The position numbers and the translations under genes are program-made. 64,000 nucleotides of DNA from Anaerolineaceae bacterium (GTDB lineage Bacteria; Chloroflexota; Anaerolineae; Aggregatilineales; Phototrophicaceae), in the NCBI GenBank assembly GCA_002702065.1, contig NZXX01000002.1:682001-746000 (forward strand). Direction: 5' to 3'. Of the stretch, positions 8,276-18,380 are shown in pieces. The notes beneath the pieces were generated by a model, which was given only the letters and a program-made list of their open reading frames with translations, was not told the DNA's origin and searched no databases. How positions within the stretch are numbered: position 1 is the first letter of the stretch; every line of letters begins with the position of its first letter.

Positions 8276-10765
8276 ATGATGCGTTTTGAACGATTCACGG
8301 AACGTGCCCAGGACGCCGCTGCTCGCGCGTATGAAATCCTGCAACGTTACGGTCATAATCAAGTCGACACCGAACACATCCTGCTCGCCCTGCTGGAACA
8401 AACAGACGGCGTTATCCCCCAAATTCTGGAGCGTATGAGTGTCGATGTCAGTTTGATCCGGTCGCGGTTGGACGAGGTGCTTCGCGCCAGTCCGAAGGCG
8501 GCCATCTATGGCGGTGGCACCGGCCAGGTGTTTATCACCCCCCGTGTGAAACGAATTATCGATCTGGCGAACGAAGAAGCCAATAACCTGCGCGACGAGT
8601 ATATCTCGACGGAGCATATTTTCCTGGCGATTCTGAAGGAACGGAACACGGCGGTTGCCAAAATTCTGGCGGATTACAACATCACACGCGACCGTGTCTA
8701 TGATGCGATTAAGGATGTGCGCGGTGGTCAGCGTGTGACGGACCCGCAGTCCGAAAGCCGCTATCGCACCCTTGAGAAATACAGCCGCGACCTGACCCGT
8801 ATGGCCGCTGAAGGCAAGCTGGACCCGGTGATCGGGCGTGATGCCGAGATTCTGCGCGTGATCCAGATTCTGAGCCGCCGTACCAAGAACAACCCGGTGC
8901 TGATCGGTGAAGCAGGCGTCGGGAAGACGGCGATTGTCGAAGGGCTGGCGCAGAAGATTTACGCCGCCGAGGTGCCCGAAATTCTGCTGGGCAAGCGCGT
9001 CGTCAGCCTGGACCTGAGCGGCATGCTGGCGGGCAGCCGGTTCCGCGGTGAGTTTGAAGAACGTCTGAAAGCAACCATCGAGGAGATTCAGCGCTCCGAA
9101 GGTGAGATTATCCTGTTTATTGACGAGCTGCATCAGGTGGTCGGGGCGGGCGCAGCCCAGGGCGCGCTCGACGCCGGTAACATGATGAAACCGGCGCTGG
9201 CACGTGGCGAACTGAATGCGATTGGCGCCACCACGCTCGATGAGTATCGCCAGTATATCGAGAAGGACAGCGCGCTCGACCGTCGGTTTGCCCCGGTGTA
9301 TGTCGATGAACCAAGCGTCGATGAAACCATCGAAATGCTGTATGGCCTGCGCGACCGTTATGAAGCGCACCATAAGGTCAATGTGTCGGACGAGGCGATT
9401 GTCGCTGCGGCCCGCCTGGCGGATCGTTATGTGACGGACCGCAAGCTGCCGGATAAGGCGATTGACCTGCTGGACGAAGCGGCGGCCAAGCTGCGGGTTG
9501 CGCTCTATTCTCTGCCGGAAGAACTGAAGATGCTGAAGGACGAAATCGCGCGGTCAACGGCGGATGAAGAAGCGGCCAGCCTGGCCCGCGACTATGAAAC
9601 GGCTGCCGAATTCAAGATGCGCCGCCTGCAAATCGAAGAAGAATTCGAACGGCAGCGCGCCCTGTGGCAGCAGGAAAAGTCGCTGGACGAAGTGGTCGAT
9701 GGTGAAGATATCGCCTCGGTCGTTCACCAGTGGACCGGCATCCCGGTCAACCAGATGCTGGAAACCGAGAGCGAAAAACTGCTGCGTATGGAAGAAGCCC
9801 TGCATGAGCGCGTGATCGGACAGGCTGAGGCGGTTTCCGCTATTTCAGATGCTATCCGGCGGTCGCGCAGCGGCCTGAAAGACCCGCGTCGGCCCATTGG
9901 CTCCTTCATCTTTCTGGGGACCAGCGGCGTCGGCAAGACCGAACTGGCGAAGACGCTGGCCGAGTTCCTGTTTGATGATGAGGAAGCGCTGGTCCGTGTC
10001 GATATGAGCGAGTACCGCGAACAGCATACGGTCAGCCGTTTGTTTGGTGCCCCGCCCGGCTATGTCGGGTACGAAGAAGGCGGCCAGCTGACCGAAGCGG
10101 TGCGGCGCCGGCCTTACCGGGTCGTGCTGTTTGACGAAATCGAAAAGGCGCACCCGGATGTCTGGAACGCGCTGCTGCAAATCCTCGAAGATGGTCGCCT
10201 GACAGATGGTCAGGGCCGGACGGTGGATTTCCGCAACACGATCATCATTATGACGAGCAACCTGGGGACCGATTTTGTCCGCAAGGGTGGTGCGTTGGGC
10301 TTTATTCAGGCGCATGACGAAGAAGCAGTGGCCGACCATCAGAAGATCGAGAAAGCAATCCGCGATACCTTCCGGCCCGAATTCCTCAACCGTATCGACG
10401 ACATCATCATCTTTTCGCCGCTGTCCCTTCAGGACGTGGAGCGCATGGTTGACCTGCAAATGCGCGGGGTTGCCGAGCGCCTGCACGAAGCCGGAATCTC
10501 GGTACACCTGACCGAACCGGCCCGGCACTGGCTGGCTGAAAAGGGCTATGATCCGCAGTTCGGGGCGCGGCCACTACGCCGTGCGATACAGCGCTATGTC
10601 GAAAATCCGCTCAGTATTCAACTGCTGCGCGGTGATTTCCGCCAGAGCGATCTGGTCATCATTGACGAAATGAATGGCGAACTGATCTTCGAACGCCACA
10701 TGGATGCCAGCAGCGACTACATGCATATCAATCAGGATAGTCTGCTGGACCAGGACATGAACTAG
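8276..10765 (+). CDS. clpC: ClpC-type AAA+ unfoldase, copy 1
   Basis: 829 residues with the full Clp class I layout. A double Clp N domain spans about 1-150. AAA1 has Walker A GEAGVGKT near residue 211 and Walker [10 protein letters not shown] near 280. A UVR-like helical motif ([16 protein letters not shown]) lies near 437-455 in the middle region. AAA2 has GTSGVGKTE near 548 and [13 protein letters not shown] near 616. An LGF tripeptide near residue 675 sits where ClpA/ClpC proteins carry their ClpP-docking loop; ClpB lacks it. I therefore infer it feeds substrates to ClpP rather than disaggregating like ClpB. No clpP gene is in the window. Start at ATG 8276, followed at once by a second ATG. 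Confidence 0.9.
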   Translation: MMRFERFTERAQDAAARAYEILQRYGHNQVDTEHILLALLEQTDGVIPQILERMSVDVSLIRSRLDEVLRASPKAAIYGGGTGQVFITPRVKRIIDLANEEANNLRDEYISTEHIFLAILKERNTAVAKILADYNITRDRVYDAIKDVRGGQRVTDPQSESRYRTLEKYSRDLTRMAAEGKLDPVIGRDAEILRVIQILSRRTKNNPVLIGEAGVGKTAIVEGLAQKIYAAEVPEILLGKRVVSLDLSGMLAGSRFRGEFEERLKATIEEIQRSEGEIILFIDELHQVVGAGAAQGALDAGNMMKPALARGELNAIGATTLDEYRQYIEKDSALDRRFAPVYVDEPSVDETIEMLYGLRDRYEAHHKVNVSDEAIVAAARLADRYVTDRKLPDKAIDLLDEAAAKLRVALYSLPEELKMLKDEIARSTADEEAASLARDYETAAEFKMRRLQIEEEFERQRALWQQEKSLDEVVDGEDIASVVHQWTGIPVNQMLETESEKLLRMEEALHERVIGQAEAVSAISDAIRRSRSGLKDPRRPIGSFIFLGTSGVGKTELAKTLAEFLFDDEEALVRVDMSEYREQHTVSRLFGAPPGYVGYEEGGQLTEAVRRRPYRVVLFDEIEKAHPDVWNALLQILEDGRLTDGQGRTVDFRNTIIIMTSNLGTDFVRKGGALGFIQAHDEEAVADHQKIEKAIRDTFRPEFLNRIDDIIIFSPLSLQDVERMVDLQMRGVAERLHEAGISVHLTEPARHWLAEKGYDPQFGARPLRRAIQRYVENPLSIQLLRGDFRQSDLVIIDEMNGELIFERHMDASSDYMHINQDSLLDQDMN

Positions 10766-10773
10766 CGTATATG

Positions 10774-10819
10774 AGCAGGGGGCGATTTTGCCCTTATCGG
10801 ACGCAGAAACGCCCCTGCT
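10774..10819. promoter_or_regulatory. Long-loop hairpin between clpC copy 1 and the S1 gene
   Basis: AGCAGGGGGCG and CGCCCCTGCT can pair as a 10-bp stem with one bulged G; the 25-base loop contains a smaller GGGC/GCCC stem. No T-run follows, so it may be a weak terminator or RNA-stability element. Confidence 0.35.
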
Positions 10820-10850
10820 TACAAACACGTCAGATTACTTGCAAATCCGG

Positions 10851-10879
10851 TTGGAATTTTCCATCCTTACAGGTATAAT
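10851..10879 (+). promoter_or_regulatory. Promoter of the S1-domain gene
   Basis: TTGGAA, exactly 17 bp, then a perfect TATAAT. Transcription would start near 10886, 28 bases before the ATG and upstream of its GGGAG Shine-Dalgarno sequence. Confidence 0.8.
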
Positions 10880-10913
10880 CGGCCTGTACCCATGTGATCG
10901 GGAGCAGGTCTTT

Positions 10914-12329
10914 ATGAATTCCACTATTCCAGGGGCAGACGAGTCTGAAGAACTGACGCCGAGTTCTTCAGCGGAACAGTCTGCCGAAACAACGGCAGTC
11001 GATACAGCCGAACAGAGCGATGTCAGCGCGTCCGAAACATCGGAACCGGCAGCCAACGAGCCGGTGACTTCAGAAAACAGCGGCAACGGGACGATTAAAG
11101 CTGAGGAAGCCGACGAGTCTGCCGAAGCGCAGACCACCAGCGAAGACGAGACTGAGGCCGAAACAGAGGCCGCAGAACCTGTTGCAGAAGCTGCATCCGA
11201 AGCGCCAGAGCCAGCCACGATGGCTGAAGCGATGGAGCAGTCCCCGGATGTGCCTGTACTGAAGCGTGGCGAATTGTTGGATGGAACCGTCATTTCAACC
11301 TCGCCGACTTCTATTCTGGTGGATGTCGGTGGCAAAGCGGAAGGGGTGATCCCTGGCCGTGAGCTGGAGCGGATGAACCGCGAAACGCTCGAAATGCTCA
11401 AGGAAGGCGCGACGGTGCCGGTGTTTGTGGTCAATCCGCATGACCACCAGGGCAATGTGGTTCTTTCGGTCAACCGCGCGTTGGAAGAGCGCGACTGGCA
11501 GATGGCGGAGGAATATCGCGCCAGCCAGGAAGTCTACGAAAGCCGTGTCGCCGGGTATAACAAAGGCGGTTTGATTGTGCGGTTTGGCCGGGTGCGCGGG
11601 TTTGTGCCCCAGAGCCAGATCAGCGCCGAGCGCCGGGCGGTGATGGATGGCAGTACACCGGAAGAGCGCTGGGGCGAAATGGTCAACGAGACGATTGCCG
11701 TCAAGGTGATGGAAGTTGACCGCAGCCGCAATCGCCTGATTTTGTCCGAACGTGCTGCTGCCCGCGAAGTGCGTGAATCGCGCAAGGAAAACCTGATCGG
11801 TGATCTGGCGGTTGGCGAAGTGCGTACCGGACGTGTGGTCAGCCTTGTTGATTTTGGCGCATTCATTGATATTGGTGGCGCCGAAGGGCTGGTGCACCTG
11901 ACCGAGCTGTCCTGGCAGCATGTCACCCACCCGCGCGAACTGTTAAATGTCGGCGACGAGGTGAAGGTTGAGGTTATTAGCGTGGACCCGGACAGAAAGC
12001 GGATCGGCCTGAGCATGAAAAGCCAGGCAGCCGACCCCTGGGACACGGTTGCGATTGAATATAACGTCGGCCAGCTGGTACAGGGCACGATTACCAAACT
12101 GACGAAGTTTGGCGCATTCGCCCAGTTGGTCAACGCACCGGAAATTGAAGGGCTGGTTCATATTTCCGAACTGTCTGACCAGCGGGTCAACCACCCGCGC
12201 GAGGTGGTCAATGAAGGCGACACCCTCACCTTGCGTGTCGTCAAAATGGACATCGAAAATCGACGTCTGGGCCTCAGTTTGAAGCGCGTGAATTCGCCAG
12301 AATACCTGGATCAGGACTGGAATTACTGA
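10914..12329 (+). CDS. rpsA: S1 RNA-binding domain protein (ribosomal protein S1 homologue)
   Basis: 471 residues. The first 110 or so are acidic and low-complexity (Glu, Ser, Thr, Ala), without hydrophobic segments. Four S1 OB-fold repeats follow: about 120-195, 205-285, 295-370 and 380-462. Repeats 3 and 4 are the most canonical, with V(D/K)FGAFI/A, EGLVH(L/I)(T/S)ELS and RIGLS(M/L)K. S1 proteins bind mRNA and help recruit it to the ribosome; four-repeat forms are common outside Proteobacteria. I start at ATG 10914, with GGGAG 9 bases upstream and a near-consensus promoter just before, although the frame is open to 10788. A terminator follows. Confidence 0.88.
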   Translation: MNSTIPGADESEELTPSSSAEQSAETTAVDTAEQSDVSASETSEPAANEPVTSENSGNGTIKAEEADESAEAQTTSEDETEAETEAAEPVAEAASEAPEPATMAEAMEQSPDVPVLKRGELLDGTVISTSPTSILVDVGGKAEGVIPGRELERMNRETLEMLKEGATVPVFVVNPHDHQGNVVLSVNRALEERDWQMAEEYRASQEVYESRVAGYNKGGLIVRFGRVRGFVPQSQISAERRAVMDGSTPEERWGEMVNETIAVKVMEVDRSRNRLILSERAAAREVRESRKENLIGDLAVGEVRTGRVVSLVDFGAFIDIGGAEGLVHLTELSWQHVTHPRELLNVGDEVKVEVISVDPDRKRIGLSMKSQAADPWDTVAIEYNVGQLVQGTITKLTKFGAFAQLVNAPEIEGLVHISELSDQRVNHPREVVNEGDTLTLRVVKMDIENRRLGLSLKRVNSPEYLDQDWNY

Positions 12330-12356
12330 TTTAGGTGTCATCAATTCACATGACCG

Positions 12357-12394
12357 CAGGGGCATATTCTCATTATGTGCCCCTGTTTTGTCTT
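12357..12394 (+). terminator. Rho-independent terminator after the S1 gene
   Basis: CAGGGGCATAT pairs with ATGTGCCCCTG (11 pairs including one G-T, 7-base loop), followed by TTTTGTCTT. Confidence 0.85.
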
Positions 12395-12466
12395 CTATAA
12401 TGACTGTGATAAAATTAAATCACGAGCCAGATCACAATTTCTAATCAAGTGTTGATGAGGTTGGGC

Positions 12467-12495
12467 TTATGGCAAGACGTATCTACTGTTATAAT
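12467..12495 (+). promoter_or_regulatory. Promoter of the second clpC
   Basis: TTATGG, 17 bp, then TATAAT preceded by TGT, so this is an extended -10 promoter. It gives a leader of about 90 bases. A second TATAAT at 12396-12401 lacks a matching -35. Confidence 0.6.
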
Positions 12496-12594
12496 GAGGA
12501 AAATTTAACCGTATTCAAGGTGTAAGTCATTATAGTACATGTATAGCCAGTGATAGTGGGCGTCATTGTCCACTACTGACGGAGGTAATGAACC

Positions 12595-15084
12595 GTGCCA
12601 AACAAAATGGAACGCTTCACCCAGCGGGCGCGGCGTGTGCTAAGCCTGGCGCAGGAAGAAGCCGAGAGACTCCAGCATAATTACATTGGCACCGAGCACC
12701 TTCTTTTGGGCCTGATGCGCGAAGAAGGTGGCGTTGCTGGCCGTGTGTTGCGCGACCTGGGGCTGGAGCAGCGGCGCGTCGAAGAACTGGTCGAACGGCT
12801 GACACGGGCCACCACCCGCACGCCCAACGCCCAGCTCGATCTGTCGCCAGGGACCAAGCGCGTGCTTGAATTGGCAGTTGATGAAGCCCGCCGGATGGGC
12901 CACCATTATATTGGAACCGAGCATCTGCTGCTGGGCCTGGTGCGCCAGTCTGAAGGTGTCGCAATCGATGTCCTCAAGCGGTTGGGGGTCAGCCCGGAAG
13001 AAGTACGCCGCCAGACCCGGCGCGTGCTGCAGGAAAGCCCGGCACAGCCCAGCCAGCCCACGAAGGAAGAACACCGGCCCCGGTCACGCGAAGGCAAGAC
13101 GCCGCTGGTTGACCAGCTGGCAACCGACCTGACCGCGCTGGCCCAGGAAGGCAAGCTCGACCCGGTGGTCGGGCGTGAAACCGAAATCGAGCGCGTGATT
13201 CAGGTGCTCAGCCGCCGTCGCAAGAACAACCCGGCGCTCATTGGTGAACCGGGTGTCGGCAAGACTGCCATTGTTGAAGGCCTGGCACAGCGCATCGTTA
13301 TGGGGGATACACCCAAGCCGCTGCTGAACAAGCGTGTATTGCAGCTGGATGTCGGGTCGCTGGTGGCAGGTACGATGTATCGCGGCCAGTTCGAAGAACG
13401 CCTGAAGCGCGTTATCGAAGAACTGAAATCATCCGACAGCATTCTGTTTATCGACGAAGTGCATATGCTCGTCGGTGCCGGGTCGGCAGGCAGCAGCGTA
13501 GATGCGGCCAATATCCTCAAACCGGCCCTGTCGCGTGGCGAACTCCAGTGCATCGGCGCGACCACCCTCGATGAGTATCGCAAGCATATCGAGAGCGATG
13601 CGGCGCTGGAACGTCGTTTCCAGCAGATCATGGTGGATGAACCGTCCATCGAGGAAACCATCGAAATTTTGCAGGGCATCAAAGTGCCCTATCAGGATCA
13701 TCACAACGTCGAAATTACCAACGACGCGATTGAATCCGCCGCGCAGCTTTCGGCTCGTTACGTGCCGGATCGCTTCCTGCCAGACAAAGCCATTGACCTG
13801 ATTGACGAGGCTGCGGCCCGGCTGCGGATGTACAAAAGCCCCGAAGCTGCCCAGGTTCGCAACATGGAAATGGACATGGAACGCCTGGAAGATGACCTGC
13901 GGCTGATGGCGGAAGAAGAAACGCCGGAAGACGAAGTGCAGCATATCGAACAGCAGCGCGATAATATCCGCGATGCGCTTGATTTGCTGAAGGCCAACTG
14001 GAATACCGAAACCAATCAGCCCCGGCTGGTTGCCGAAGACATTGCCGAAGTCGTGGCGATGTGGACGGGTATCCCGGTGATGCGTATTGCCGGTGAGGAA
14101 AGCGAACGCCTGATGCAAATGGAAGACGCGCTGCACGAACGCGTCGTCGGCCAGCACGAGGCGATTGAAGCGATCAGCAAGGCGGTTCGCCGTGCGCGTG
14201 CCGGTCTGAAGGACCCCCGCCGCCCGATTGGTTCGTTCATGTTCCTGGGGCCGACAGGCGTCGGCAAGACTGAACTAACCAAGACACTGGCGGAATTCCT
14301 GTTCGGCAGCGAAGAAGCGCTGGTGCAGCTGGACATGTCCGAGTTTATGGAGCGTCATTCGGTCGCGCGTTTGGTCGGTGCGCCTCCCGGGTATGTCGGT
14401 TATGAAGATGCTGGTCAGCTTACCGAAGCGATCCGCCGCCGTCCGTACAGCATCGTGGTCTTTGACGAGATCGAGAAAGCCCATCCCGAAGCCTTTAACA
14501 TGCTGCTTCAGATGATGGAAGAAGGCCAGTTGACAGACGCCCGCGGGCGCACGGTCAGCTTCCGCAACTCGATCATCGTGATGACCAGCAATGTCGGTGC
14601 CGATACGATCAAGCGGGGCACAACACTTGGCTTCGACCTGAAGCGGTCGGAAGAAGTCACCGAAAAAGAATCCTACGCGGATATGCGCAAGAGCGTTATC
14701 GAACAGCTGCGCCGCGTATTCCGGCCAGAATTCCTCAACCGTGTGGATGCAACCATCGTCTTCCGTTCGCTGACGAAGGAAGAGATTAAGCAGATCGTGG
14801 AACTGGAACTGCACAAGGTGCGCGAACGTCTGCTGGAACATGCGATTACGCTGGAAACCACCGACGCCGCCCGCAGCTGGATGGCCGAACATGGCTACGA
14901 CCCCGAATACGGTGCGCGTCCGCTGCGTCGCCTGATCCAGAACGAGGTCGAGGACGAACTGTCCGACGGCATTCTGTCCGGCAGGTTCCGGATTGGCAGC
15001 ATTGTCCGCGTCGATGCCGACGCCGAAGACAATCTGCTCCTGGAACAGGTCGAAGAAGGCCAGCCGGAAGCACCGCCCGCCTGA
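12595..15084 (+). CDS. clpC: ClpC-type AAA+ unfoldase, copy 2
   Basis: Also 829 residues and closer to canonical ClpC at the N-terminus ([30 protein letters not shown]). Two Clp N repeats fill about 1-150. AAA1 has GEPGVGKT near 217 and [10 protein letters not shown] near 282. A middle domain of charged helices (about 415-475) lacks the UVR-like motif of copy 1. AAA2 has GPTGVGKTE near 552 and [15 protein letters not shown] near 620. An LGF loop near residue 679 predicts ClpP docking. The start is GTG 12595, with GGAGGT 8 bases upstream; ATG 12588 is out of frame. It has its own promoter and a strong terminator. Confidence 0.93.
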   Translation: MPNKMERFTQRARRVLSLAQEEAERLQHNYIGTEHLLLGLMREEGGVAGRVLRDLGLEQRRVEELVERLTRATTRTPNAQLDLSPGTKRVLELAVDEARRMGHHYIGTEHLLLGLVRQSEGVAIDVLKRLGVSPEEVRRQTRRVLQESPAQPSQPTKEEHRPRSREGKTPLVDQLATDLTALAQEGKLDPVVGRETEIERVIQVLSRRRKNNPALIGEPGVGKTAIVEGLAQRIVMGDTPKPLLNKRVLQLDVGSLVAGTMYRGQFEERLKRVIEELKSSDSILFIDEVHMLVGAGSAGSSVDAANILKPALSRGELQCIGATTLDEYRKHIESDAALERRFQQIMVDEPSIEETIEILQGIKVPYQDHHNVEITNDAIESAAQLSARYVPDRFLPDKAIDLIDEAAARLRMYKSPEAAQVRNMEMDMERLEDDLRLMAEEETPEDEVQHIEQQRDNIRDALDLLKANWNTETNQPRLVAEDIAEVVAMWTGIPVMRIAGEESERLMQMEDALHERVVGQHEAIEAISKAVRRARAGLKDPRRPIGSFMFLGPTGVGKTELTKTLAEFLFGSEEALVQLDMSEFMERHSVARLVGAPPGYVGYEDAGQLTEAIRRRPYSIVVFDEIEKAHPEAFNMLLQMMEEGQLTDARGRTVSFRNSIIVMTSNVGADTIKRGTTLGFDLKRSEEVTEKESYADMRKSVIEQLRRVFRPEFLNRVDATIVFRSLTKEEIKQIVELELHKVRERLLEHAITLETTDAARSWMAEHGYDPEYGARPLRRLIQNEVEDELSDGILSGRFRIGSIVRVDADAEDNLLLEQVEEGQPEAPPA

Positions 15085-15110
15085 GTAGCAACATTAACCT
15101 GACAAAAAAG

Positions 15111-15145
15111 AAGCCATCTGCACAAACCATGCAGGTGGCTTTTTT
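15111..15145. terminator. Bidirectional terminator between clpC copy 2 and the convergent gene
   Basis: AAGCCATCTGCA pairs with TGCAGGTGGCTT (12 pairs, one G-T, 7-base loop). It is flanked by TTTTTT on the plus strand and by AAAAAAG on the other side, so it can end transcripts from both directions. Confidence 0.9.
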
Positions 15146-15163
15146 ATTGGATTGGCGCAGGGC

Positions 15164-15871
15164 TCAGGCTTTGCGACCGCTTCGGAGTGTGCTCTGGTAT
15201 TCTTTGAGGCCGTCCCAGTCGTCTTTGGCTGCGTAGGATGCCTGCTGCGACCAGGTCGGGACACTGGGGGCAAAGCGCATCCCCGCTGCCTGAATGGCGG
15301 TGCGAATGTCCGCTTCACTGGCGGCGGCCAGTTTTTCGTAGGTTGAGATACCGGCATCAATGAGCGCGCTGGACATTTTCGGGCCGATGCCTTCGACGAC
15401 GGTCAGGTCATCAGGTTCATCAACCGGGCTGGCGGCGCTGGCATCAATGACTGGCGCATGTGTTTCGGGGTGCATCTCGACAACCGCCGGGGGAACAACT
15501 TCGGCTTCGCCAAACGCCTTCACCTCTGGTTCAACCTCGGTGAGTTCGGGCCCTGGTTCGGCTTCGGCGGCTGGCGGCGCTGCGGTCTCCGGTTCAGGGA
15601 TCGGCGCGGGCGGTGGCGGCGTGACCGGCGTTGGTGATGTGGCAGCCAGTGTTGGCACGTGCTCTGGTGCGCCCATCGCGGGGGCGGTTTCCGCTTCCAC
15701 CTGTTGCGTACCCGCGTCCGGGTACAGTGCCAGAATCAACCCCACGACGAAGAGGATAAACGGCAGCAGCCAATCCCCGATTCCCGCGCTGGAAACCACC
15801 AGATTGACGGCCATGAATCCGGCTAACAGAAACAGTAAGATGGCAACTAGAGTTCTTGCAGAACGTGACAT
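15164..15871 (-). CDS. Membrane protein with C-terminal helix-hairpin-helix domain
   Basis: About 235 residues. Two hydrophobic helices lie at the N-terminus (TLVAILLFLLAGFMAVNLVV and WLLPFILFVVGLILALY). A long Pro/Ala/Glu-rich linker follows, then a C-terminal domain starting DDLTVVEGIGPKMSSALIDAGISTYEKLA. The latter is the helix-hairpin-helix seen in DUF4332-like and ribosomal L21-like proteins, which often binds nucleic acid or partner proteins. Its SWxQQAxYAAKDDWDGLKEYQ tail is typical of that group. I choose ATG 15871, with AAGGGAG 6 bases upstream, over the TTG two codons earlier. Function unknown; the anchored, linker-separated domain suggests a membrane-tethered binding role. Confidence 0.75.
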   Translation of the reverse strand: MSRSARTLVAILLFLLAGFMAVNLVVSSAGIGDWLLPFILFVVGLILALYPDAGTQQVEAETAPAMGAPEHVPTLAATSPTPVTPPPPAPIPEPETAAPPAAEAEPGPELTEVEPEVKAFGEAEVVPPAVVEMHPETHAPVIDASAASPVDEPDDLTVVEGIGPKMSSALIDAGISTYEKLAAASEADIRTAIQAAGMRFAPSVPTWSQQASYAAKDDWDGLKEYQSTLRSGRKA

Positions 15872-15956
15872 ATTCAACTCCCTTGTAAATACGGGGCGTT
15901 ATGATTGACTATGATTATGACACATCCATGCCGGGCTAACAAATTAGCGGTGGTCG

Positions 15957-18380
15957 TTAGGGAATTGTCAGCTCACTGAGCAGGACCAGCCCCTCTGCGG
16001 CGCTATCTCCATCAGTCAGCACGGCGAACCGGTTGAAAGCGGGGTAGGTGTACCAGCCGGTATAGACACGATAGCGGCCCGGCGGCAGCGTATCCGGCAA
16101 GGCAATATCGACCTGCTCCGCCCACTGGGCCCCGGCGGGCTGCGCACCCAGCGTTTGATCATCCTGCGCGACCACTTCACCCGCGTCATCAACCACATGC
16201 ACAAAGCGAATGTCCGTATCGCTGCGGGCCGAATCCAGCGCCCACCACAGCCGCACAGGCAGGTTATCCCCGCTTTCGGCTGTGGATGGCACGCGGCTGC
16301 GCAGCAGACGGACACCCGGTTCAAACGTCGCTCCTGCGTCCGGGTTGGTCGATTCAGGCGTCATCTGTAGGTTCAGATTATCCAGCTGGACGGCACGGCA
16401 TGTGAGCGCGGGCGAGCGTTGGGCCGGGCAGGGGGGCGACACGACCAGCCGGATGACGTGATAGCGATCTGCCTCGACCGGAACCGGCACGGCAAAGGCG
16501 GTATCGCCATCGACCTGCCAGCGATGCAGCATGACCTGATCGCGGTACAGCTCAACCGTGCGCCCATCGGCGGTTAACGTGCCGCTGAAATCGACCCATC
16601 CGGCCTGAAGTGCATAGACATACGAGTCGGCGCTGCGCTCGATGCGAGTCTGGTCGCTGATTTGCGCTGTGAATGAGGGGGTGGCTGACGGGTCGGGCGG
16701 CAAGAAAATGACCAGTGCATCGTCTTCATACAGCGGCTGGCCCAGCTGCTGCCGGGCATGATCGACCTGTTCGTCTGCGAGATAGCCGGTATGCAGGATG
16801 ACCACATCGGCGTCGGCGGCATCCAGCAGCACCGGGTCGAGCGTGGATTCCAGCAGGTTGAGCTTGGCCGGGCTGACCGGGGTGCTGCGGGTGACATGCC
16901 CGGCGATCAACGGCTTGCGGTGCGCGGTTTGCAGGTAGAGCGCGTCTTTGGCGGCGACAGGGTTGTTCCAGGGCAGGTCGAGCACAGCCCGAATGTCATC
17001 CCGTTCCGCCAGCCCATAGACTGCTGCCGGAATTGTCGCGTCATGAGTCGGGAACGGCCAGTACACCTGATAATCGACCAGCAGCGCCACCATCAGGAAC
17101 CCGATCAGCAGCGGGTGCATCCGGACGTTGCGCATCCGGTCCCACAGCCATGCCGCGCCATAACCCGCCAGCGCGGCGACGGCCAGCGCCAGCGCAAAGT
17201 TGAAGCGCCCCGGTGTGCGGGCGAGATTGAACAGGGGCAGATTTTGCAGGGCGGCCCAGGGCAGCGTGACAGCACTGGCATAGCCATCCGGCTGCACCTG
17301 AAGCGGCGCATCGAACACCTTCAGCAGCGGGCCGAGCGACAGGCCCCAGGCGATGAACGCCAGCAGCAGCCACCAGCGCGCGCGCCGGAAGCGAATCACG
17401 CCGATGAGCGCCAGCGCCGCGCCCAGAATGCCGACATAGCTGATGCCTTCTTCGAGATTTGTGCCGATCACCCGGCGTGGATAATCCAGCCCGGCATACA
17501 ACGGGTTAAAAAATGAGGGTGTTGCGATGCTGAGCAGGTCGGCGCTGTAGCGGACAAAGCCGCCTTCTTCCGTGTAGGCCGATGTTTCAAACGTGGATTG
17601 CGCGATGGGCAGGACGAAAACCAGCAGGGCGGCGCTGCCAAGCACATTCACGGCGATCAACCGGAGCAGGTGCCCCCACTGCCGCCGCCACAGGTAAACC
17701 AGCGCGAACGTCCCGCTGATGGGCAGCAGCACGTAGATCAGTTGCAGGATATGCCCGCCGGGGCTGAGGATAAAGAACAGCACCGCCAGCCAGAACCAGC
17801 GTAATCGCAATATGTGTAGGGGAACAGCATGTTGCGCCCGTCGCATTTCAACCCATGTTTGTTCCAGCCGCAGCAGCGCCCATACATACAGTGGCACGGT
17901 CCACGCCACCATCAACCCGGCATGACCGCCACCCAGGTGCCCCTGAAACGTTGGTGCCGCCATGTAGGCCAATCCTGCCAGCAGCGCCGGGCCGCGTCGC
18001 CCGTCCAGCAGATGCTGTGCCAGCACATACATCCCCCAGCCATTGAGCGCCATATACAGCAATATCGACAGATTCGCCGCGGCGGGGATCGGCAAGACAA
18101 AGGCCAGCAGCCACGCCGGGAAAAACTGCTGCGGATGTGCCCATAGCAGCACCCCTTCCATGCCATCGGGGTAACCGAGCGCAGGCTGCCAGAAAATAGG
18201 CTGACCAGTGCGCAGAGCATGGTTGTACCACCAGATATGCCGCGCCATCTCATGACTATCGCCATATGGCCAGCCGACCAGATGAGTCGATAGCTGCGAT
18301 GCCAGCGGCCACGTGACCACGCCAGCCACCAGCAGGTAAAAGGCGAACACCGCCAGCCCCGGAAGCAGCCGTTTGATCAT
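15957..18380 (-). CDS. Large GT-C-like membrane protein, paralogue A
   Basis: 807 residues. After the first membrane helix comes a loop with YGDSHEMARHIWWYNHAL; an acidic pair in that position is typical of GT-C lipid-linked-sugar glycosyltransferases. A further nine or more membrane helices extend to about residue 430. The C-terminal 370 residues are soluble, probably outside the membrane, and end in a beta-sandwich-like domain (VRLWWALDSARSDTDIRFVHVVDDAG ... PPGRYRVYTGWYTYP). Homologues are usually labelled only as membrane proteins; GT-C membership is my inference. The ATG overlaps the stop of the upstream paralogue (ATGA), so both are made together. Confidence 0.72.
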   Translation of the reverse strand: MIKRLLPGLAVFAFYLLVAGVVTWPLASQLSTHLVGWPYGDSHEMARHIWWYNHALRTGQPIFWQPALGYPDGMEGVLLWAHPQQFFPAWLLAFVLPIPAAANLSILLYMALNGWGMYVLAQHLLDGRRGPALLAGLAYMAAPTFQGHLGGGHAGLMVAWTVPLYVWALLRLEQTWVEMRRAQHAVPLHILRLRWFWLAVLFFILSPGGHILQLIYVLLPISGTFALVYLWRRQWGHLLRLIAVNVLGSAALLVFVLPIAQSTFETSAYTEEGGFVRYSADLLSIATPSFFNPLYAGLDYPRRVIGTNLEEGISYVGILGAALALIGVIRFRRARWWLLLAFIAWGLSLGPLLKVFDAPLQVQPDGYASAVTLPWAALQNLPLFNLARTPGRFNFALALAVAALAGYGAAWLWDRMRNVRMHPLLIGFLMVALLVDYQVYWPFPTHDATIPAAVYGLAERDDIRAVLDLPWNNPVAAKDALYLQTAHRKPLIAGHVTRSTPVSPAKLNLLESTLDPVLLDAADADVVILHTGYLADEQVDHARQQLGQPLYEDDALVIFLPPDPSATPSFTAQISDQTRIERSADSYVYALQAGWVDFSGTLTADGRTVELYRDQVMLHRWQVDGDTAFAVPVPVEADRYHVIRLVVSPPCPAQRSPALTCRAVQLDNLNLQMTPESTNPDAGATFEPGVRLLRSRVPSTAESGDNLPVRLWWALDSARSDTDIRFVHVVDDAGEVVAQDDQTLGAQPAGAQWAEQVDIALPDTLPPGRYRVYTGWYTYPAFNRFAVLTDGDSAAEGLVLLSELTIP

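Noticed and set aside
12547..12577. TAGTGG ... CCACTA inverted repeat in the leader of the second clpC
   Set aside because: Six-base arms with a 10-base gap are close to what chance allows; kept out of the feature list.
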